A DNA stretch of 64,000 nt from Roseococcus microcysteis (lineage in GTDB: Bacteria; Pseudomonadota; Alphaproteobacteria; Acetobacterales; Acetobacteraceae): positions 3,922,501 to 3,986,500 of the forward strand of contig NZ_CP061718.1 of assembly GCF_014764365.1 (NCBI RefSeq), read 5' to 3'. Shown piece by piece: positions 37,112-45,920 of this stretch. The notes beneath the pieces were generated by a model that did not search any database, was not told the origin of the DNA, and was given only the letters and a program-made list of their open reading frames with translations. A program made the position numbers and the translations under genes. The stretch's first letter is position 1. Each line of letters opens with the position of its first letter.

Positions 37112-38434
37112 TCAGACGAGTTCGAAGATTTCGGTCTGGACGCGTGCGGGCTTCACACCCATCGCGTGCAGCGCGCCCTCGGCGGCGCGGGTCATCGGCG
37201 TGGGGCCGCACAGGAAATGGTGCAGGCGGGGGCGCGGCGCGGGCGGCAGATGGCGTTCCAGCATGGCCTGGTCCACGAAGCCCGTCTCGCCCGTCCAGCC
37301 CTCGGGCGGGTCTTCCAGGATGTGGACCAGGCGCAGGTCCATGCGGTCCCGCAGCGTGTCCAGCTCCTCGCGGAAGGCGACGTCCTCCCAGTTCTTGTTG
37401 CCGTAGAACAGCCAGAAGGGGCGGCGGTCGCCCTGGGCGGACAGGCTGCGCAGCATGCTCATGACCGGGGTGACGCCGACGCCACCCACCACGGCCACGA
37501 AGCCCTCCACGCCCGGTTGCATGGCGGGCGAGAAGACACCGAAGGGCGCGTCCAGATAGGCCGTCTCGCCGGGTTTGATCTCGCCGATCTTGCCGGTGAA
37601 GTCGCCCAGCTCCTTGATGCCGAACTCGACGCGCGGCAGGGCCTCGGGCGGGGAGAGGATGGAGAAGGGATGCTCGCGCAGCCCGAAGGGCGAGGCGCGC
37701 AGCGTCAGCCAGGCGAATTGCCCGGGCATGAAGCCCGTCAGCCCGCCATGACCCACCGGTTCGACGGCCAGCGTCCAGACCTTATTGCGTCCGGGCCGGA
37801 CCTCGATCACGCGCCAGGGCGCCCGCCGTTGCCGCCAGGGCTTCACCACCCGCAGCCACACCAGCAGGCCCAGCCAGCTCAACGTGACGGCCAGCCACAG
37901 CGCGCGCTTCAGCGGCGCCGCCGTGAAGTAGCCGATGCCGATGATGTGCGCGACGGCCGCCGCGAAGCCCAGCGTGGCGAAGATCACGTGCAGGTAGCGC
38001 CACAGCCCGTATTCAAGCCGCAGCGCCTTGCGCCATTCGGAGGTGACGACCGCGAGCCCGAAAAGCAGCAGCGCCGCCCGCCCCGCCGTCAGTTCCCAAT
38101 CCGCATAGCGCGGGTCGAAGGTCTCGCCCAGCGTGTGGGGATAGAGCAGCCAGAGCAGCGCGAAATGCAGCCCCGCCAGCCCCAGCGCGATCCAGGCCAG
38201 GTAGCGATGGAACAGGTAGATGATGTCAATGCCGAAGGGCGCGCTGAACTTGCGGATGCGCGAGGTCAGCGCGAACTGCACCCCCATCATGGCCATGGCC
38301 GCGAAGCCCGTCGCCATGGAGAAATTCCACCAGAAGGAACGCCCAGGCGGCACCTCGCCCAGGAAGAGCAGCGCCTGTGGTGCCAGCACCAGCACGAGAT
38401 AAAGCCCGATCCAGGCCGCAGGCCGCCGGCCCAT
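37112..38434 (-). CDS. ferric reductase-like transmembrane oxidoreductase with FAD/NAD domain
   Basis: A 440-residue flavohaem membrane protein. The first 210 residues carry about six helices with the histidine pairs expected for two haems (LFHRYLAWIALGLAGLHFALL and RYLHVIFATLGFAAAVAHI). The C-terminal half is a ferredoxin-reductase-like module: FAD motif REHPFSILSPP, NAD motif VVGGVGVTPVMSML, and CGPTPMTRAAEGAL. It transfers electrons from cytosolic NAD(P)H across the membrane, to ferric iron or oxygen in known relatives. ATG 38434 follows AGGAGGGGG. A tiny membrane ORF follows directly downstream. Confidence 0.88.
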   Translation of the reverse strand: MGRRPAAWIGLYLVLVLAPQALLFLGEVPPGRSFWWNFSMATGFAAMAMMGVQFALTSRIRKFSAPFGIDIIYLFHRYLAWIALGLAGLHFALLWLLYPHTLGETFDPRYADWELTAGRAALLLFGLAVVTSEWRKALRLEYGLWRYLHVIFATLGFAAAVAHIIGIGYFTAAPLKRALWLAVTLSWLGLLVWLRVVKPWRQRRAPWRVIEVRPGRNKVWTLAVEPVGHGGLTGFMPGQFAWLTLRASPFGLREHPFSILSPPEALPRVEFGIKELGDFTGKIGEIKPGETAYLDAPFGVFSPAMQPGVEGFVAVVGGVGVTPVMSMLRSLSAQGDRRPFWLFYGNKNWEDVAFREELDTLRDRMDLRLVHILEDPPEGWTGETGFVDQAMLERHLPPAPRPRLHHFLCGPTPMTRAAEGALHAMGVKPARVQTEIFELV

Positions 38435-38511
38435 ACGCGTTCCCCCTCCTGCGCGCCACGCGGCGCGGGTTGCAGGAGGGGAACACCCCGCGCGCCCCAG
38501 GGTTGCGAAAT

Positions 38512-39576
38512 TCAGCCGGCGCGGCCGTAGCCCTCGCGCAGCGACGCGCCGATCCCGTGCAGATCGAGCCCCGCCAGCAGTGGGTTGGAGGAGAGTTCCA
38601 TCCCCCACAGCGCCTCCATCACCGCGATGGTGGCGCGGGTGCGCGGCATCGCGACACCCGTCGCCTCGGCCAGCGCGGTGTAGAATGCGAGGCCATAGGG
38701 CACGTCCTCCGTCACATAGCGGGTGTCCATGCTGGCCGGGCCGTTCACCGTGGCGCCCTTGGCCTGGATGGCGGCGCCCATCTCGTGCAGCGGGCCGCGC
38801 GGCACGGCGGAGGCCCGGTGCAGCGATTCATCGAGGTCCGGCACGGCATGGCCAAAGGCGGCGGCGAGCGCCGCGCGTTCCCCGGCCAGCGCCTCCATCA
38901 GGCGGCAGGTCGCCTCGGTCATCATCCCGTATTGCGGCCAGGTCTCGCCCCGCTCGATGCGCGAGACATTGGCCAGCGCCAGGGCCGCATGGATGATGGG
39001 GTTGGCATTGGCCAGGGCGGGTTGCAGCGCATCGGGCGCCAGGGGGCATTCATGGCCGAACACGCTGTGCGCCAGCGCCGCCACCTCGGGCGCGGCCGCG
39101 GCGGGGAGGGCGGCCACATCCACCGCCGCCCGCAACCCGATGACGCGCACCCGGTCGGGCCCGATGCGCCGCGCCGTGCAGGGGGTGGTGGCCAGCGCCC
39201 CCACAGGCGCGCGGCGCGGCCCCGCCACGGAGGCCCAGAGCGCGTCGAAGGCCAGCGGCGCCAGCGAGGCGGCGGGCGAGACCAGCAGCGTCACGCCCGC
39301 CGGCAGCACCGCCGCGATGCGCGGCAGCACACCCGGGAAGGCATAGGCCGGCACGGCCAGCAGCGCGGCCTCGACGCCCTCCAGCGCCTCGGGCAGGGTG
39401 GCCGCCACGCGGACGGGCCAGCTTCCCGTCAGTGCCCCCTCGCTGTGCAGCAGCGGCCCCAGCCCGCGCGTGCCCGCGCCCGAGGGCGACCACAGCGCCA
39501 CCTCATGCGCGCGCGAGGCCGCCAGCGCCGCCGCCGCCGGCCCCACCGCCCCAGCCCCCAGAATCGCCAGCCGCAT
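38512..39576 (-). CDS. NAD/NADP octopine/nopaline dehydrogenase family protein
   Basis: A 354-residue two-domain dehydrogenase. The N-terminal Rossmann fold (LAILGAGAVGPAAAALAASRAHEVALWSPSG) is followed by the helical octopine dehydrogenase domain, with NANPIIHAALALANVSRIERGE (conserved substrate His) and MDTRYVTEDVPYGLAFYTALA. Family members interconvert opines with an amino acid and a 2-oxoacid, or act on related beta-hydroxy acids. It is divergent from a Bug receptor gene at 39659, with a palindrome between them, so it probably uses a compound that the receptor binds. Confidence 0.85.
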   Translation of the reverse strand: MRLAILGAGAVGPAAAALAASRAHEVALWSPSGAGTRGLGPLLHSEGALTGSWPVRVAATLPEALEGVEAALLAVPAYAFPGVLPRIAAVLPAGVTLLVSPAASLAPLAFDALWASVAGPRRAPVGALATTPCTARRIGPDRVRVIGLRAAVDVAALPAAAAPEVAALAHSVFGHECPLAPDALQPALANANPIIHAALALANVSRIERGETWPQYGMMTEATCRLMEALAGERAALAAAFGHAVPDLDESLHRASAVPRGPLHEMGAAIQAKGATVNGPASMDTRYVTEDVPYGLAFYTALAEATGVAMPRTRATIAVMEALWGMELSSNPLLAGLDLHGIGASLREGYGRAG

Positions 39577-39615
39577 GCCTCAGCCTCCATGTTGGGGAAG
39601 GAGCTTGGACGGTCG

Positions 39616-39628
39616 GGGAAAGTTTCCC
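39616..39628. promoter_or_regulatory. perfect palindrome between divergent genes
   Basis: GGGAAA-G-TTTCCC is a perfect 13-bp inverted repeat in the 82-bp spacer between the opine-dehydrogenase-like gene and the Bug receptor. TTGACC, a possible -35 element, follows eight bases later on the plus strand. Its placement suits an operator for both genes; the binding protein is unknown. Confidence 0.4.
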
Positions 39629-39658
39629 TAGTCTTGACCTGGACACAGGAGAACAGCC

Positions 39659-40639
39659 TTGGCCCTTTCCCGTCGCGCGCTGCTGGTCGCCCCTCCCGCG
39701 CTGGCCGCCACCCCGGCTTTGGCGCAAGGCGGCGCCTGGCCCTCCCGCCCCATCCGCATCATCGTGCCGGCGCCGGGCGGCGGCGGCACGGCGGACACGC
39801 TGGCGCGCATCTTCGCCAATGAGATGGAAAAGCGCCTGACCCAGCCTGTGGTCATCGAGAATCGCGGGGGTGCCGCGGGCAATGTGGGCGCGAACCTCGC
39901 CGCCCGCGCCGCGCCCGATGGCTACACCCTGCTCTGGACCTGGGCGGGCACGATGGCGACCAACCCCGCCCTCTACCGCGACATGCCCTTCAACCCGCAG
40001 ACCGACTTCACGCCCGTGATCCTGCTGGGCAGCGTGCCCAACATCCTGATCGTGAACAACGACTTCCCGGCGCGCAGCCTGGCTGAATTCCGCGATTACG
40101 CCCGCGCCAACCCCGGCGCCATCAACCATGGCACCACGGGCAATGGCTCCTCCATGCACCTGGCGGCGGAGCTGTTCGCCTCGCGCACCGACACGCGGCT
40201 GACCCATGTGCCCTACACCGCGCCGGCGGCGGCGGTGACGGACCTGCTCTCGGGCCGCATCCAGTCCATGTTCAACCTCGTCACCGGCGCGCAGCCGCTG
40301 GTGACCTCGGGCCGGGTGCGGGCGCTGGCCGTGCTGTCCGAGACGCGCGTGCCGCAACTGCCCGACGTGCCGACGGCGACGGAGCTGGGCATGCCAGGCC
40401 TCGCCTTCGGCACCTGGTTCTGCCTGATGCTGCCGCGCGGCGCGGAGCCGGCGCTGGTGGCGCGGCTCAACACGCTGGCGAACGAAATCCTGGCCGATGC
40501 CGGGGCGCGGCAGCGGTTGGAGGCGGCGGGCATGGCGCTGGATGGCGGCGGCACGCCCGAGCGGCTGCGCGACTACCTGGCCGCCGAAATCCCGCGCCAC
40601 GCCGAGCTGGTGCGGCTTTCCGGTGCGCAGCTGAACTAG
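39659..40639 (+). CDS. Bug-family tripartite transporter substrate-binding protein (orphan)
   Basis: A 326-residue Bug receptor. Twin-arginine-like signal SRRALLVAPPALAATPALAQ, then WPSRPIRIIVPAPGGGGTADTLARIFA as the ligand loop, ENRGGAAGNVGANLAARAAPDGYTLL, and PGAINHGTTGNGSSMHL. The start is TTG 39659, ten bases after AGGAGA; no in-frame ATG exists before the signal peptide. It is divergent from the opine-dehydrogenase-like gene. Its stop codon abuts a copy of the dispersed palindromic element. Confidence 0.92.
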   Translation: MALSRRALLVAPPALAATPALAQGGAWPSRPIRIIVPAPGGGGTADTLARIFANEMEKRLTQPVVIENRGGAAGNVGANLAARAAPDGYTLLWTWAGTMATNPALYRDMPFNPQTDFTPVILLGSVPNILIVNNDFPARSLAEFRDYARANPGAINHGTTGNGSSMHLAAELFASRTDTRLTHVPYTAPAAAVTDLLSGRIQSMFNLVTGAQPLVTSGRVRALAVLSETRVPQLPDVPTATELGMPGLAFGTWFCLMLPRGAEPALVARLNTLANEILADAGARQRLEAAGMALDGGGTPERLRDYLAAEIPRHAELVRLSGAQLN

Positions 40640-40690
40640 CGTCTGATCCGCGGAGGCGAAGGCCGGAGCGGTGAATCGGCCGCGCCGGCC
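40639..40690. repeat. dispersed palindromic element, single copy 2
   Basis: The core at 40643-40679 has CTGAT/ATCGG outer arms, CCGC/GCGG, GGA/GGA internal loop, and inner hairpin GGC-GAAG-GCC. Compared with the tandem copies at 44.6 kb the inner stem is shortened symmetrically and one outer pair becomes a G-T wobble, so pairing is kept. It exactly fills the gap between the convergent stops of the Bug and GNAT genes. Confidence 0.6.
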
Positions 40691-41166
40691 TAAATGGCCT
40701 TGCGGAGATACCTCACCCGCTTGCCATAGCGGTGGTCGAGGGATTCGCCCGCGATGGTGAAGCCCCGCCGCTCATGGAAGGCCATGCTGATTTCGTTCAG
40801 CGGTTCGAGGTTCACCTCGCAGACCAGCAGCGCGATCTTGTCGGCCCGCGCGATGGCGGCGAGGTCCTCATACAGCGCACTCGCGACACCCTTGCCACGC
40901 GCGGCGGGTGCCACCACCACGCGGTCCACATAGGCGAAATAGCTCTCCCGCGCGGTGAACCAGGCGTGGTTGGGGCCCTGGGGCGGCGTCGCGTGGTCGA
41001 AGGCCAGCAGGAAACCCGTGCCATCCGCCGTCATGCGGGCGGCATAGGCGTTGCGGAGCCTGCCCTCGAAGGCGTCGAGAGTCATTTCGTTCACCGCCTC
41101 GGCCTCGCTGTTGTTCAGGGCCAGAAGGGCGGGCAGGTCGGCCTCGGTGATGTCGCGAATCTGCAT
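40690..41166 (-). CDS. GNAT family N-acetyltransferase
   Basis: A 158-residue GNAT-fold acetyltransferase. It begins QIRDITEADLPALLALNN, includes YVDRVVVAPAARGKGVASALYEDLAAIA, whose R-G-K-G-V-A segment is the acetyl-CoA pyrophosphate loop, and ends FHERRGFTIAGESLDHRYGKRVRYL. The acceptor cannot be deduced. ATG 41166 is chosen because it starts at the first beta strand; no strong ribosome site is visible. It is divergent from the DUF3422 gene, with 88 bp between starts. Confidence 0.88.
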   Translation of the reverse strand: MQIRDITEADLPALLALNNSEAEAVNEMTLDAFEGRLRNAYAARMTADGTGFLLAFDHATPPQGPNHAWFTARESYFAYVDRVVVAPAARGKGVASALYEDLAAIARADKIALLVCEVNLEPLNEISMAFHERRGFTIAGESLDHRYGKRVRYLRKAI

Positions 41167-41254
41167 GGGGCCAATCTTCCATGGGCGGCGCGGCTTGCCC
41201 AGCGCCGTGACATCGTCATTCCCCCGGCGCCCGCGCCACGTTAGGTTTGCCCCG

Positions 41255-42505
41255 ATGACCTTCCCCACCCATCCGCAGCGCGAGGCGCTGGCGGGCGAAC
41301 TCCATGCCCGGCCGGCGATCCCGATCGAGCTGCCGGCGCGGCTGTCGCGGCTGGCCATGGCCAACCCCGACCGCGAGGCGGAGGACGCGCACCTGGCGGC
41401 CCTCTGCGCCCGGCACGGGGTGGTGCCGCCGCGGCCTGGCGCCTCCTGGTTCCTGGCGGATTTCGGCGCCTTCCGCCTGCGCTTCGAGCGCCACACGGAA
41501 TTCACCGGCTGGAACTTCCTGGCCCCCGGCGCCGATCCGGAGCACCCCTTCGCCCGCCCCGCCATCGCGCATCTGCCGCCCGACTGGCTGGCGAAGCTGC
41601 CGGGCCAGGCCATCGCCGCCACCCATATCGCGCTGGTGGACGCCAAGGTGGAGGCCTGCGGCTTCGTCACCGACAGCATCGCGGGGGCCGCCGTGGCCGA
41701 GCAGGTGGCCATGGTCTTCACCGATTTCCGCCTGCACCCGGACGGCTTCACGCGCATCCTGCTGGCGGGCGCGCCCAACCCCATCCTGGCCGGGCGCCTC
41801 GCCCAGCTGTTGTGGGAGATCGAGACCTACCGCGCCATGGCCCTGCTGGCCCTGCCGGCCGCGCGCGGGGTGGGGGCGGTGCTGTCCAACGCCTCGGCGC
41901 AATTCGCGCGCATCTCGGCGCAATTGCCCGCCTTGCATGATCTCTCGACCGAACGCGCCACGCTGGAGGAGCTGACCGAGGTGGCCGGCGAGATCGAGCG
42001 CGCCAGCGCCGACACCTCCGAGCGTTTCTCCGCCAGTGCCGCCTATCACCGCCTGGTGCTGCGCCGCCTGTCCGAACTGGGCGAGGTCCCGCTGCACGGC
42101 ATCCCGACGCTGAGCCGCTTCCTGGACCGGCGCCTGGAGCCCGCCATGGCGACCGTCTCGGCCACGGGCGCGCGCATCAGCGCGCTGTCGCTGCGCGGCG
42201 CGCGGCTGGTGGAACTGCTGCGCGCCCGGGTCGCCGTGGCGCAGGAGGAACAGGCGGAAAAGCAATTGGCCACACTCGCCGCCACCGGCCGCGCGCAGCT
42301 ACGCCTGCAACAGACGGTGGAGGGGCTCTCCGTCGCCGGCATCACCTATTACCTGCTGACCGTGATCGGCTACCTCATCAAGCCGCTGCCTTTCTGGGGC
42401 CAGGTGGGCACTACGGCCGAGATCATCATCGCGGCGCTGGTGCCTCTCATCGCCGCGCTGGTCTGGCTGAACCTGCGCAAGCGGCGGCTGGAAAGCGACC
42501 ACTGA
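41255..42505 (+). CDS. DUF3422 family membrane-anchored protein
   Basis: A 416-residue DUF3422 protein. The N-terminal [24 protein letters not shown] segment is the hallmark of the family, followed by a soluble helical region rich in coiled-coil heptads (about 230-370) and two C-terminal transmembrane helices ([21 protein letters not shown] and [18 protein letters not shown]). Relatives are common in proteobacteria and annotated as membrane-anchored proteins of unknown function. ATG 41255 gives the standard start MTFPTHPQR. It is convergent with the TlpA-like gene, seven bases apart. Confidence 0.9.
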   Translation: MTFPTHPQREALAGELHARPAIPIELPARLSRLAMANPDREAEDAHLAALCARHGVVPPRPGASWFLADFGAFRLRFERHTEFTGWNFLAPGADPEHPFARPAIAHLPPDWLAKLPGQAIAATHIALVDAKVEACGFVTDSIAGAAVAEQVAMVFTDFRLHPDGFTRILLAGAPNPILAGRLAQLLWEIETYRAMALLALPAARGVGAVLSNASAQFARISAQLPALHDLSTERATLEELTEVAGEIERASADTSERFSASAAYHRLVLRRLSELGEVPLHGIPTLSRFLDRRLEPAMATVSATGARISALSLRGARLVELLRARVAVAQEEQAEKQLATLAATGRAQLRLQQTVEGLSVAGITYYLLTVIGYLIKPLPFWGQVGTTAEIIIAALVPLIAALVWLNLRKRRLESDH

Positions 42506-42512
42506 CCCTGTT

Positions 42513-43058
42513 TCAGCCCGCGGCGACCGGCGAGGTCAGCCGCCGCACCGCCTCGACCAGCGGCGGCGCGTCCCACACCGCCTCGCCGGTAAGGCGCCCG
42601 CGCTCCATGCCGTCGCGGTCAATCAGCAGGGTGGTGGGAAGGCCGCGCGCGCCGGCACCCCGCGTGGCCGCCCCGCGGGGGTCGAGCCAGATGGCCAACC
42701 GTTGCAGCCCCAGCCGTTCGTAGAAGGCCTGCACCACCTCGCGCCCGCCCCGGTCGGAGGAGAGGGCGAGGACCTTGATGCGCTCCTCCGCCACGATGCC
42801 GGCGAGCCGGTCCAGCGCGGGCATCTCGGCCACGCAGGGCGGGCACCAGGTCGCCCAGAAGTTCACCACCAGCCCCTGGCCGGCGAAATCGGTGAAGGAA
42901 TGGGGCCGCCCTTCCGCATCGGTGAAGCTCACGGCCGGGGCAGGGCGGCTTTCCTCGCGCAGCCGCTCGATGCCGGTCTGGCTGTGTTGGGCAAGTGCCG
43001 CTTGCGCGGGCAGGATCGCGGGGGCAACAAGGGCCAGGCCCATCTGGCGACGACGCAT
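42513..43058 (-). CDS. TlpA-like thiol:disulfide oxidoreductase (periplasmic thioredoxin)
   Basis: A 181-residue exported thioredoxin-fold protein. The N-terminus [23 protein letters not shown] is a signal peptide, followed by [47 protein letters not shown] with the redox-active WCPPC motif, and [22 protein letters not shown], the cis-proline region. TlpA/ResA-type proteins reduce disulfides in the periplasm, for example in cytochrome c maturation. ATG 43058 is the first in-frame start; ATG 43043 is possible. Only 21 bp separate it from the divergent argH start, so the promoters must overlap coding sequence. Confidence 0.9.
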   Translation of the reverse strand: MRRRQMGLALVAPAILPAQAALAQHSQTGIERLREESRPAPAVSFTDAEGRPHSFTDFAGQGLVVNFWATWCPPCVAEMPALDRLAGIVAEERIKVLALSSDRGGREVVQAFYERLGLQRLAIWLDPRGAATRGAGARGLPTTLLIDRDGMERGRLTGEAVWDAPPLVEAVRRLTSPVAAG

Positions 43059-43079
43059 CAGCACGAAAGCGGCACTCCC

Positions 43080-44480
43080 TTGTCCATTCCCAACCAAACC
43101 GGAACCAACCAGCAATGGGGCGGGCGCTTCGCCGAAGGCCCCTCCGCCATCATGCAGGCCATCAATGCCTCGATCGGCTTCGATGCCAAGATGTGGCGCC
43201 AGGACATCCGGGGAAGCCTCGCCCATGCCGCCATGTTGGCGCATGTGGGCATCATTTCCAGCGAGGACGAGGCCGCCATCCAGAAAGGCCTCGCCGACAT
43301 CGCCGCCGAGATCGAGGCCGGGCGCTTCGAATGGTCCGAGGCGCTGGAAGATGTCCACATGAACATCGAGGCCCGGCTGACCGACCGCATCGGCGAGGCC
43401 GGCAAGCGCCTGCACACGGCCCGCAGCCGAAACGACCAGGTGGCGACCGATTTCCGCCTCTGGGTGCGCGATGCCATGGATGGGCTGGCGGCGCAGCAGC
43501 TGGAACTGATCCGCGTCTTCGTCCGCCGCGCCGAGGAACATGCTGGCACCATCATGCCCGGCTACACCCACCTCCAGCCGGCCCAGCCCACCACCTTCGG
43601 CCACCACCTGCTGGCCTATGCCGAGATGCTGTGGCGCGACCGGGGGCGGATGCTGGATGCGCGGGCGCGGCTGAACGAATGCCCGCTGGGCTCGGCCGCC
43701 ATGTGCGGCACGGGCTTCCCCATTGATCGCCACGCCACGGCGAAGGCGCTGGGCTTCGACCAGCCCACCCGCAACAGCCTGGACGGGGTGGGCAGCCGCG
43801 ACTTCGCCATGGAATTCCTGGCCGCCTGCGCCATCTGCGCCACGCATCTGTCGCGCCTTGCGGAAGAGATCGTCATCTGGACCAACCCCGCCTTCGGCTT
43901 CGTGACCCTGCCGGACAATCTGACCACCGGCAGCTCCATCATGCCGCAGAAGCGCAACCCGGACGCGGCGGAGCTGGTGCGCGGCAAGACCGGCCGCATC
44001 AATGGCGCGCTGATCGGCCTGCTGACGGTGGTGAAGGGCCTGGCCCTGACCTATGCGAAGGATTTGCAGGAGGACAAGGAAGGCGTCTTCGACGCGGCCG
44101 AGAGCCTTACCCTCTGCCTCGCCGCGACCGCCGCCATGGTGCGGGACATGCAGCCCAACATCCCGCGGATGGCGACCGCCGCCGGGGCGGGCTTCTCCAC
44201 GGCCACCGACCTCGCCGACTGGCTGGTGCGCGAATTGAAGCTGCCCTTCCGCGACGCCCACCACGTCACGGGGCGCCTTGTCTCCAAGGCGGAGGGCATG
44301 GGCGTGGACCTCTCGGGCCTGACCATCATGGAGATGCGCGAGATCGAGCCGCGCATCCATGAGGGTGTGTTCGGCGTGCTGTCGCCCGCGGCCTCGGTGG
44401 CCTCGCGCCGCAGCCATGGCGGCACGGCGCCCGACAATGTGCGCGCCATGGCGCGCGAATGGCAGGAGCGTCTGGGATGA
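43080..44480 (+). CDS. argH: argininosuccinate lyase
   Basis: Last step of arginine synthesis: argininosuccinate to arginine plus fumarate, in the cytoplasm. A 466-residue fumarase-superfamily enzyme with [22 protein letters not shown] at the N-terminus, [37 protein letters not shown] (catalytic His) and the signature [12 protein letters not shown] with the catalytic Ser loop. The start is TTG 43080: no ATG occurs before the conserved N-terminus, and no clear ribosome site is present, so the message may be leaderless or weakly initiated. It overlaps the downstream lipoprotein gene by four bases. In many alphaproteobacteria argH-lipoprotein is followed by lysA, which is absent here. Confidence 0.95.
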   Translation: MSIPNQTGTNQQWGGRFAEGPSAIMQAINASIGFDAKMWRQDIRGSLAHAAMLAHVGIISSEDEAAIQKGLADIAAEIEAGRFEWSEALEDVHMNIEARLTDRIGEAGKRLHTARSRNDQVATDFRLWVRDAMDGLAAQQLELIRVFVRRAEEHAGTIMPGYTHLQPAQPTTFGHHLLAYAEMLWRDRGRMLDARARLNECPLGSAAMCGTGFPIDRHATAKALGFDQPTRNSLDGVGSRDFAMEFLAACAICATHLSRLAEEIVIWTNPAFGFVTLPDNLTTGSSIMPQKRNPDAAELVRGKTGRINGALIGLLTVVKGLALTYAKDLQEDKEGVFDAAESLTLCLAATAAMVRDMQPNIPRMATAAGAGFSTATDLADWLVRELKLPFRDAHHVTGRLVSKAEGMGVDLSGLTIMEMREIEPRIHEGVFGVLSPAASVASRRSHGGTAPDNVRAMAREWQERLG

Positions 44481-44617
44481 AGCGAGCCGTTCTGACCCTG
44501 CTGGTGCTGGCGCTGGCGGCGCCCATCCTGGCCGCCTGCGGCCGCGCCGGGCCACCGCGCCCGCCGGGGCCGCCTGACCAGATCACCTTCCCCAGGGTCT
44601 ATCCGGCGCCGCGGTGA
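44477..44617 (+). CDS. small LptM/YifL-type lipoprotein
   Basis: A 46-residue frame with a textbook lipoprotein signal: [21 protein letters not shown], where the lipobox ILAAC gives Cys21. It is followed by a short proline-rich tail ([25 protein letters not shown]). It is coupled to argH by ATGA. A tiny Pro-rich lipoprotein between argH and lysA is standard in this class, and the YifL/LptM group helps oxidative maturation of the LPS transporter in enterobacteria. Whether this homologue does so is not known. Confidence 0.8.
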   Translation: MKRAVLTLLVLALAAPILAACGRAGPPRPPGPPDQITFPRVYPAPR

Positions 44618-44620
44618 GGC

Positions 44621-44885
44621 CAGCGCCTGATCCGCGGAGGCGGAACGCCGGAGCGGTGAATCAGTCGCCCAGCCAGCGCCTGATCCGCGGAGGCGGAACG
44701 CCGGAGCGGTGAATCAGCCGCCCAGCCAGCGCCTGATCCGCGGAGGCGGAACGCCGGAGCGGTGAATCAGTCGCCCAGCCAGCGCCTGATCCGCGGAGGC
44801 GGAACGCCGGAGCGGTGAATCAGCCGCCCAGCCAGCGCCTGATCCGCGGAGGCGGAACGCCGGAGGGGTGAATCAGTCGCCCAAC
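44621..44885. repeat. five tandem copies of a 53-bp palindromic element
   Basis: Units start at 44621, 44674, 44727, 44780 and 44833, each exactly 53 bp and nearly identical. Each contains CTGAT-CCGC-GGA-GGCG-GAA-CGCC-GGA-GCGG-TGA-ATCAG, which folds into an extended stem. The base after ATCAG alternates T, C, T, C, T, so the array probably grew by duplicating a 106-bp dimer. The last unit carries GAGGGG for GAGCGG and overlaps the final 13 bases of the dehydratase gene. The units abut without spacers. Confidence 0.9.
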
Positions 44886-45808
44886 AGGGTTCCGGGGTCG
44901 GTGTTCGCGCCGCAGACCAGCACGCCCACCCGGGCACCGGCCGGCGGCACCCAGCGGCCGGAGAGCAAGGCGGCCAGCGCCGTCGCCCCGCCCGGCTCGG
45001 CCACCACCCGCGCATCGTTCCACAGGCGAAGCTGCGCCTCGCGGATGGCGGCATCGGTGACCAGCGTCGGCACCAGCCGTCCCGCCCCGTGCAGATGCGC
45101 CGCCAGCGGGAACATCAGGGCCCCCACCTGGCGCGCGCCCAGGCTGTCCGCCGCCGCGCCGCCCACCGGGGCGGGCACGGGGCGCCCGGCGGCCAGTGCC
45201 GCGTGCAGGCAGGCGCAGCCCTCGGGCTCCACGGCCACCAGTGTGACGCCCGTGGCCAGGTGCCAGGCCGCCATGCCGCCGATCAGCCCGCCACCACCCA
45301 CCGCGACCAGAAGATGAGTGAGTTCCGGCGATTGCTCCGACCATTCCGCCGCCACCGTGCCCTGGCCGGCCAGGACCTCCGGCTGGTCATAGGCGTGGAT
45401 GAGCAACGCGCCGGTCTCGGCCGCGCGGGCTTCGCTGGCCTCGCGCGCCTGGTCATAGGCCGCACCCCCCACCACCAGACGCGCGCCGAAGCCCTGGATG
45501 CGCGCGCGCTTGGCCTCGGCCGTGATCTCGGGGACGAAGATTTCGGCCGGAAGTCCCAGCGCCTGGGCGGCGGCGGCCACCGCCGCGCCATGGTTGCCGC
45601 CCGAGGCCGCCACCACCCCCGCCGGGCCGGGCGGGCGGGCGCGCATGGCGTTGAAGGCGCCGCGTGGCTTGAAGCTGCCGGTCACCTGCAACTGCTCCAG
45701 CTTCAGCGTCACGCGCGGACCGAGGTCCAGTTCCATCACCGGGGTGCGCCGCACATCGCCCGCGATGCGGCGGGCAGCGGCCTTGATGTCGTCGGGCGTG
45801 GGGGTCAT
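44873..45808 (-). CDS. threonine/serine dehydratase (PLP-dependent, IlvA-like)
   Basis: A 311-residue fold-type II PLP enzyme. KLEQLQVTGSFKPRGAFNAM carries the Schiff-base Lys47, ASGGNHGAAVAAAA binds the substrate carboxylate, and AVGGGGLIGGMAAW is the phosphate-binding glycine loop. It deaminates threonine or serine to 2-oxoacids; it lacks the C-terminal ACT regulatory domain, as in catabolic or racemase-type members. The gene's last 13 bases, including the stop, lie inside the last copy of the 53-bp tandem repeat, so the array appears to have formed on or against its 3' end. Divergent from hprK. Confidence 0.9.
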   Translation of the reverse strand: MTPTPDDIKAAARRIAGDVRRTPVMELDLGPRVTLKLEQLQVTGSFKPRGAFNAMRARPPGPAGVVAASGGNHGAAVAAAAQALGLPAEIFVPEITAEAKRARIQGFGARLVVGGAAYDQAREASEARAAETGALLIHAYDQPEVLAGQGTVAAEWSEQSPELTHLLVAVGGGGLIGGMAAWHLATGVTLVAVEPEGCACLHAALAAGRPVPAPVGGAAADSLGARQVGALMFPLAAHLHGAGRLVPTLVTDAAIREAQLRLWNDARVVAEPGGATALAALLSGRWVPPAGARVGVLVCGANTDPGTLLGD

Positions 45809-45885
45809 CTCCCCGGCAGACCACGCCCGCGCGCACCGTGCAAGCCGCCCGGCGGTGCCGCTTCCGTCCCGGCCCCAATGCTGCC

Positions 45886-45898
45886 ATAAACCGTTTAT
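45886..45898. promoter_or_regulatory. AT-rich palindrome upstream of hprK
   Basis: ATAAAC-C-GTTTAT is a perfect 13-bp inverted repeat in a GC-rich spacer between the dehydratase and hprK, 22 bp before the hprK start. It could be an operator or part of the core promoter for the PTS gene block. Confidence 0.4.
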
Positions 45899-45920
45899 TC
45901 ACAAGTGACGGGCAGCCGGG

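Noticed and set aside
44621-44885. CRISPR array
   Set aside because: Repeats are 53 bp and directly abutting with no spacers, and no cas genes are nearby.
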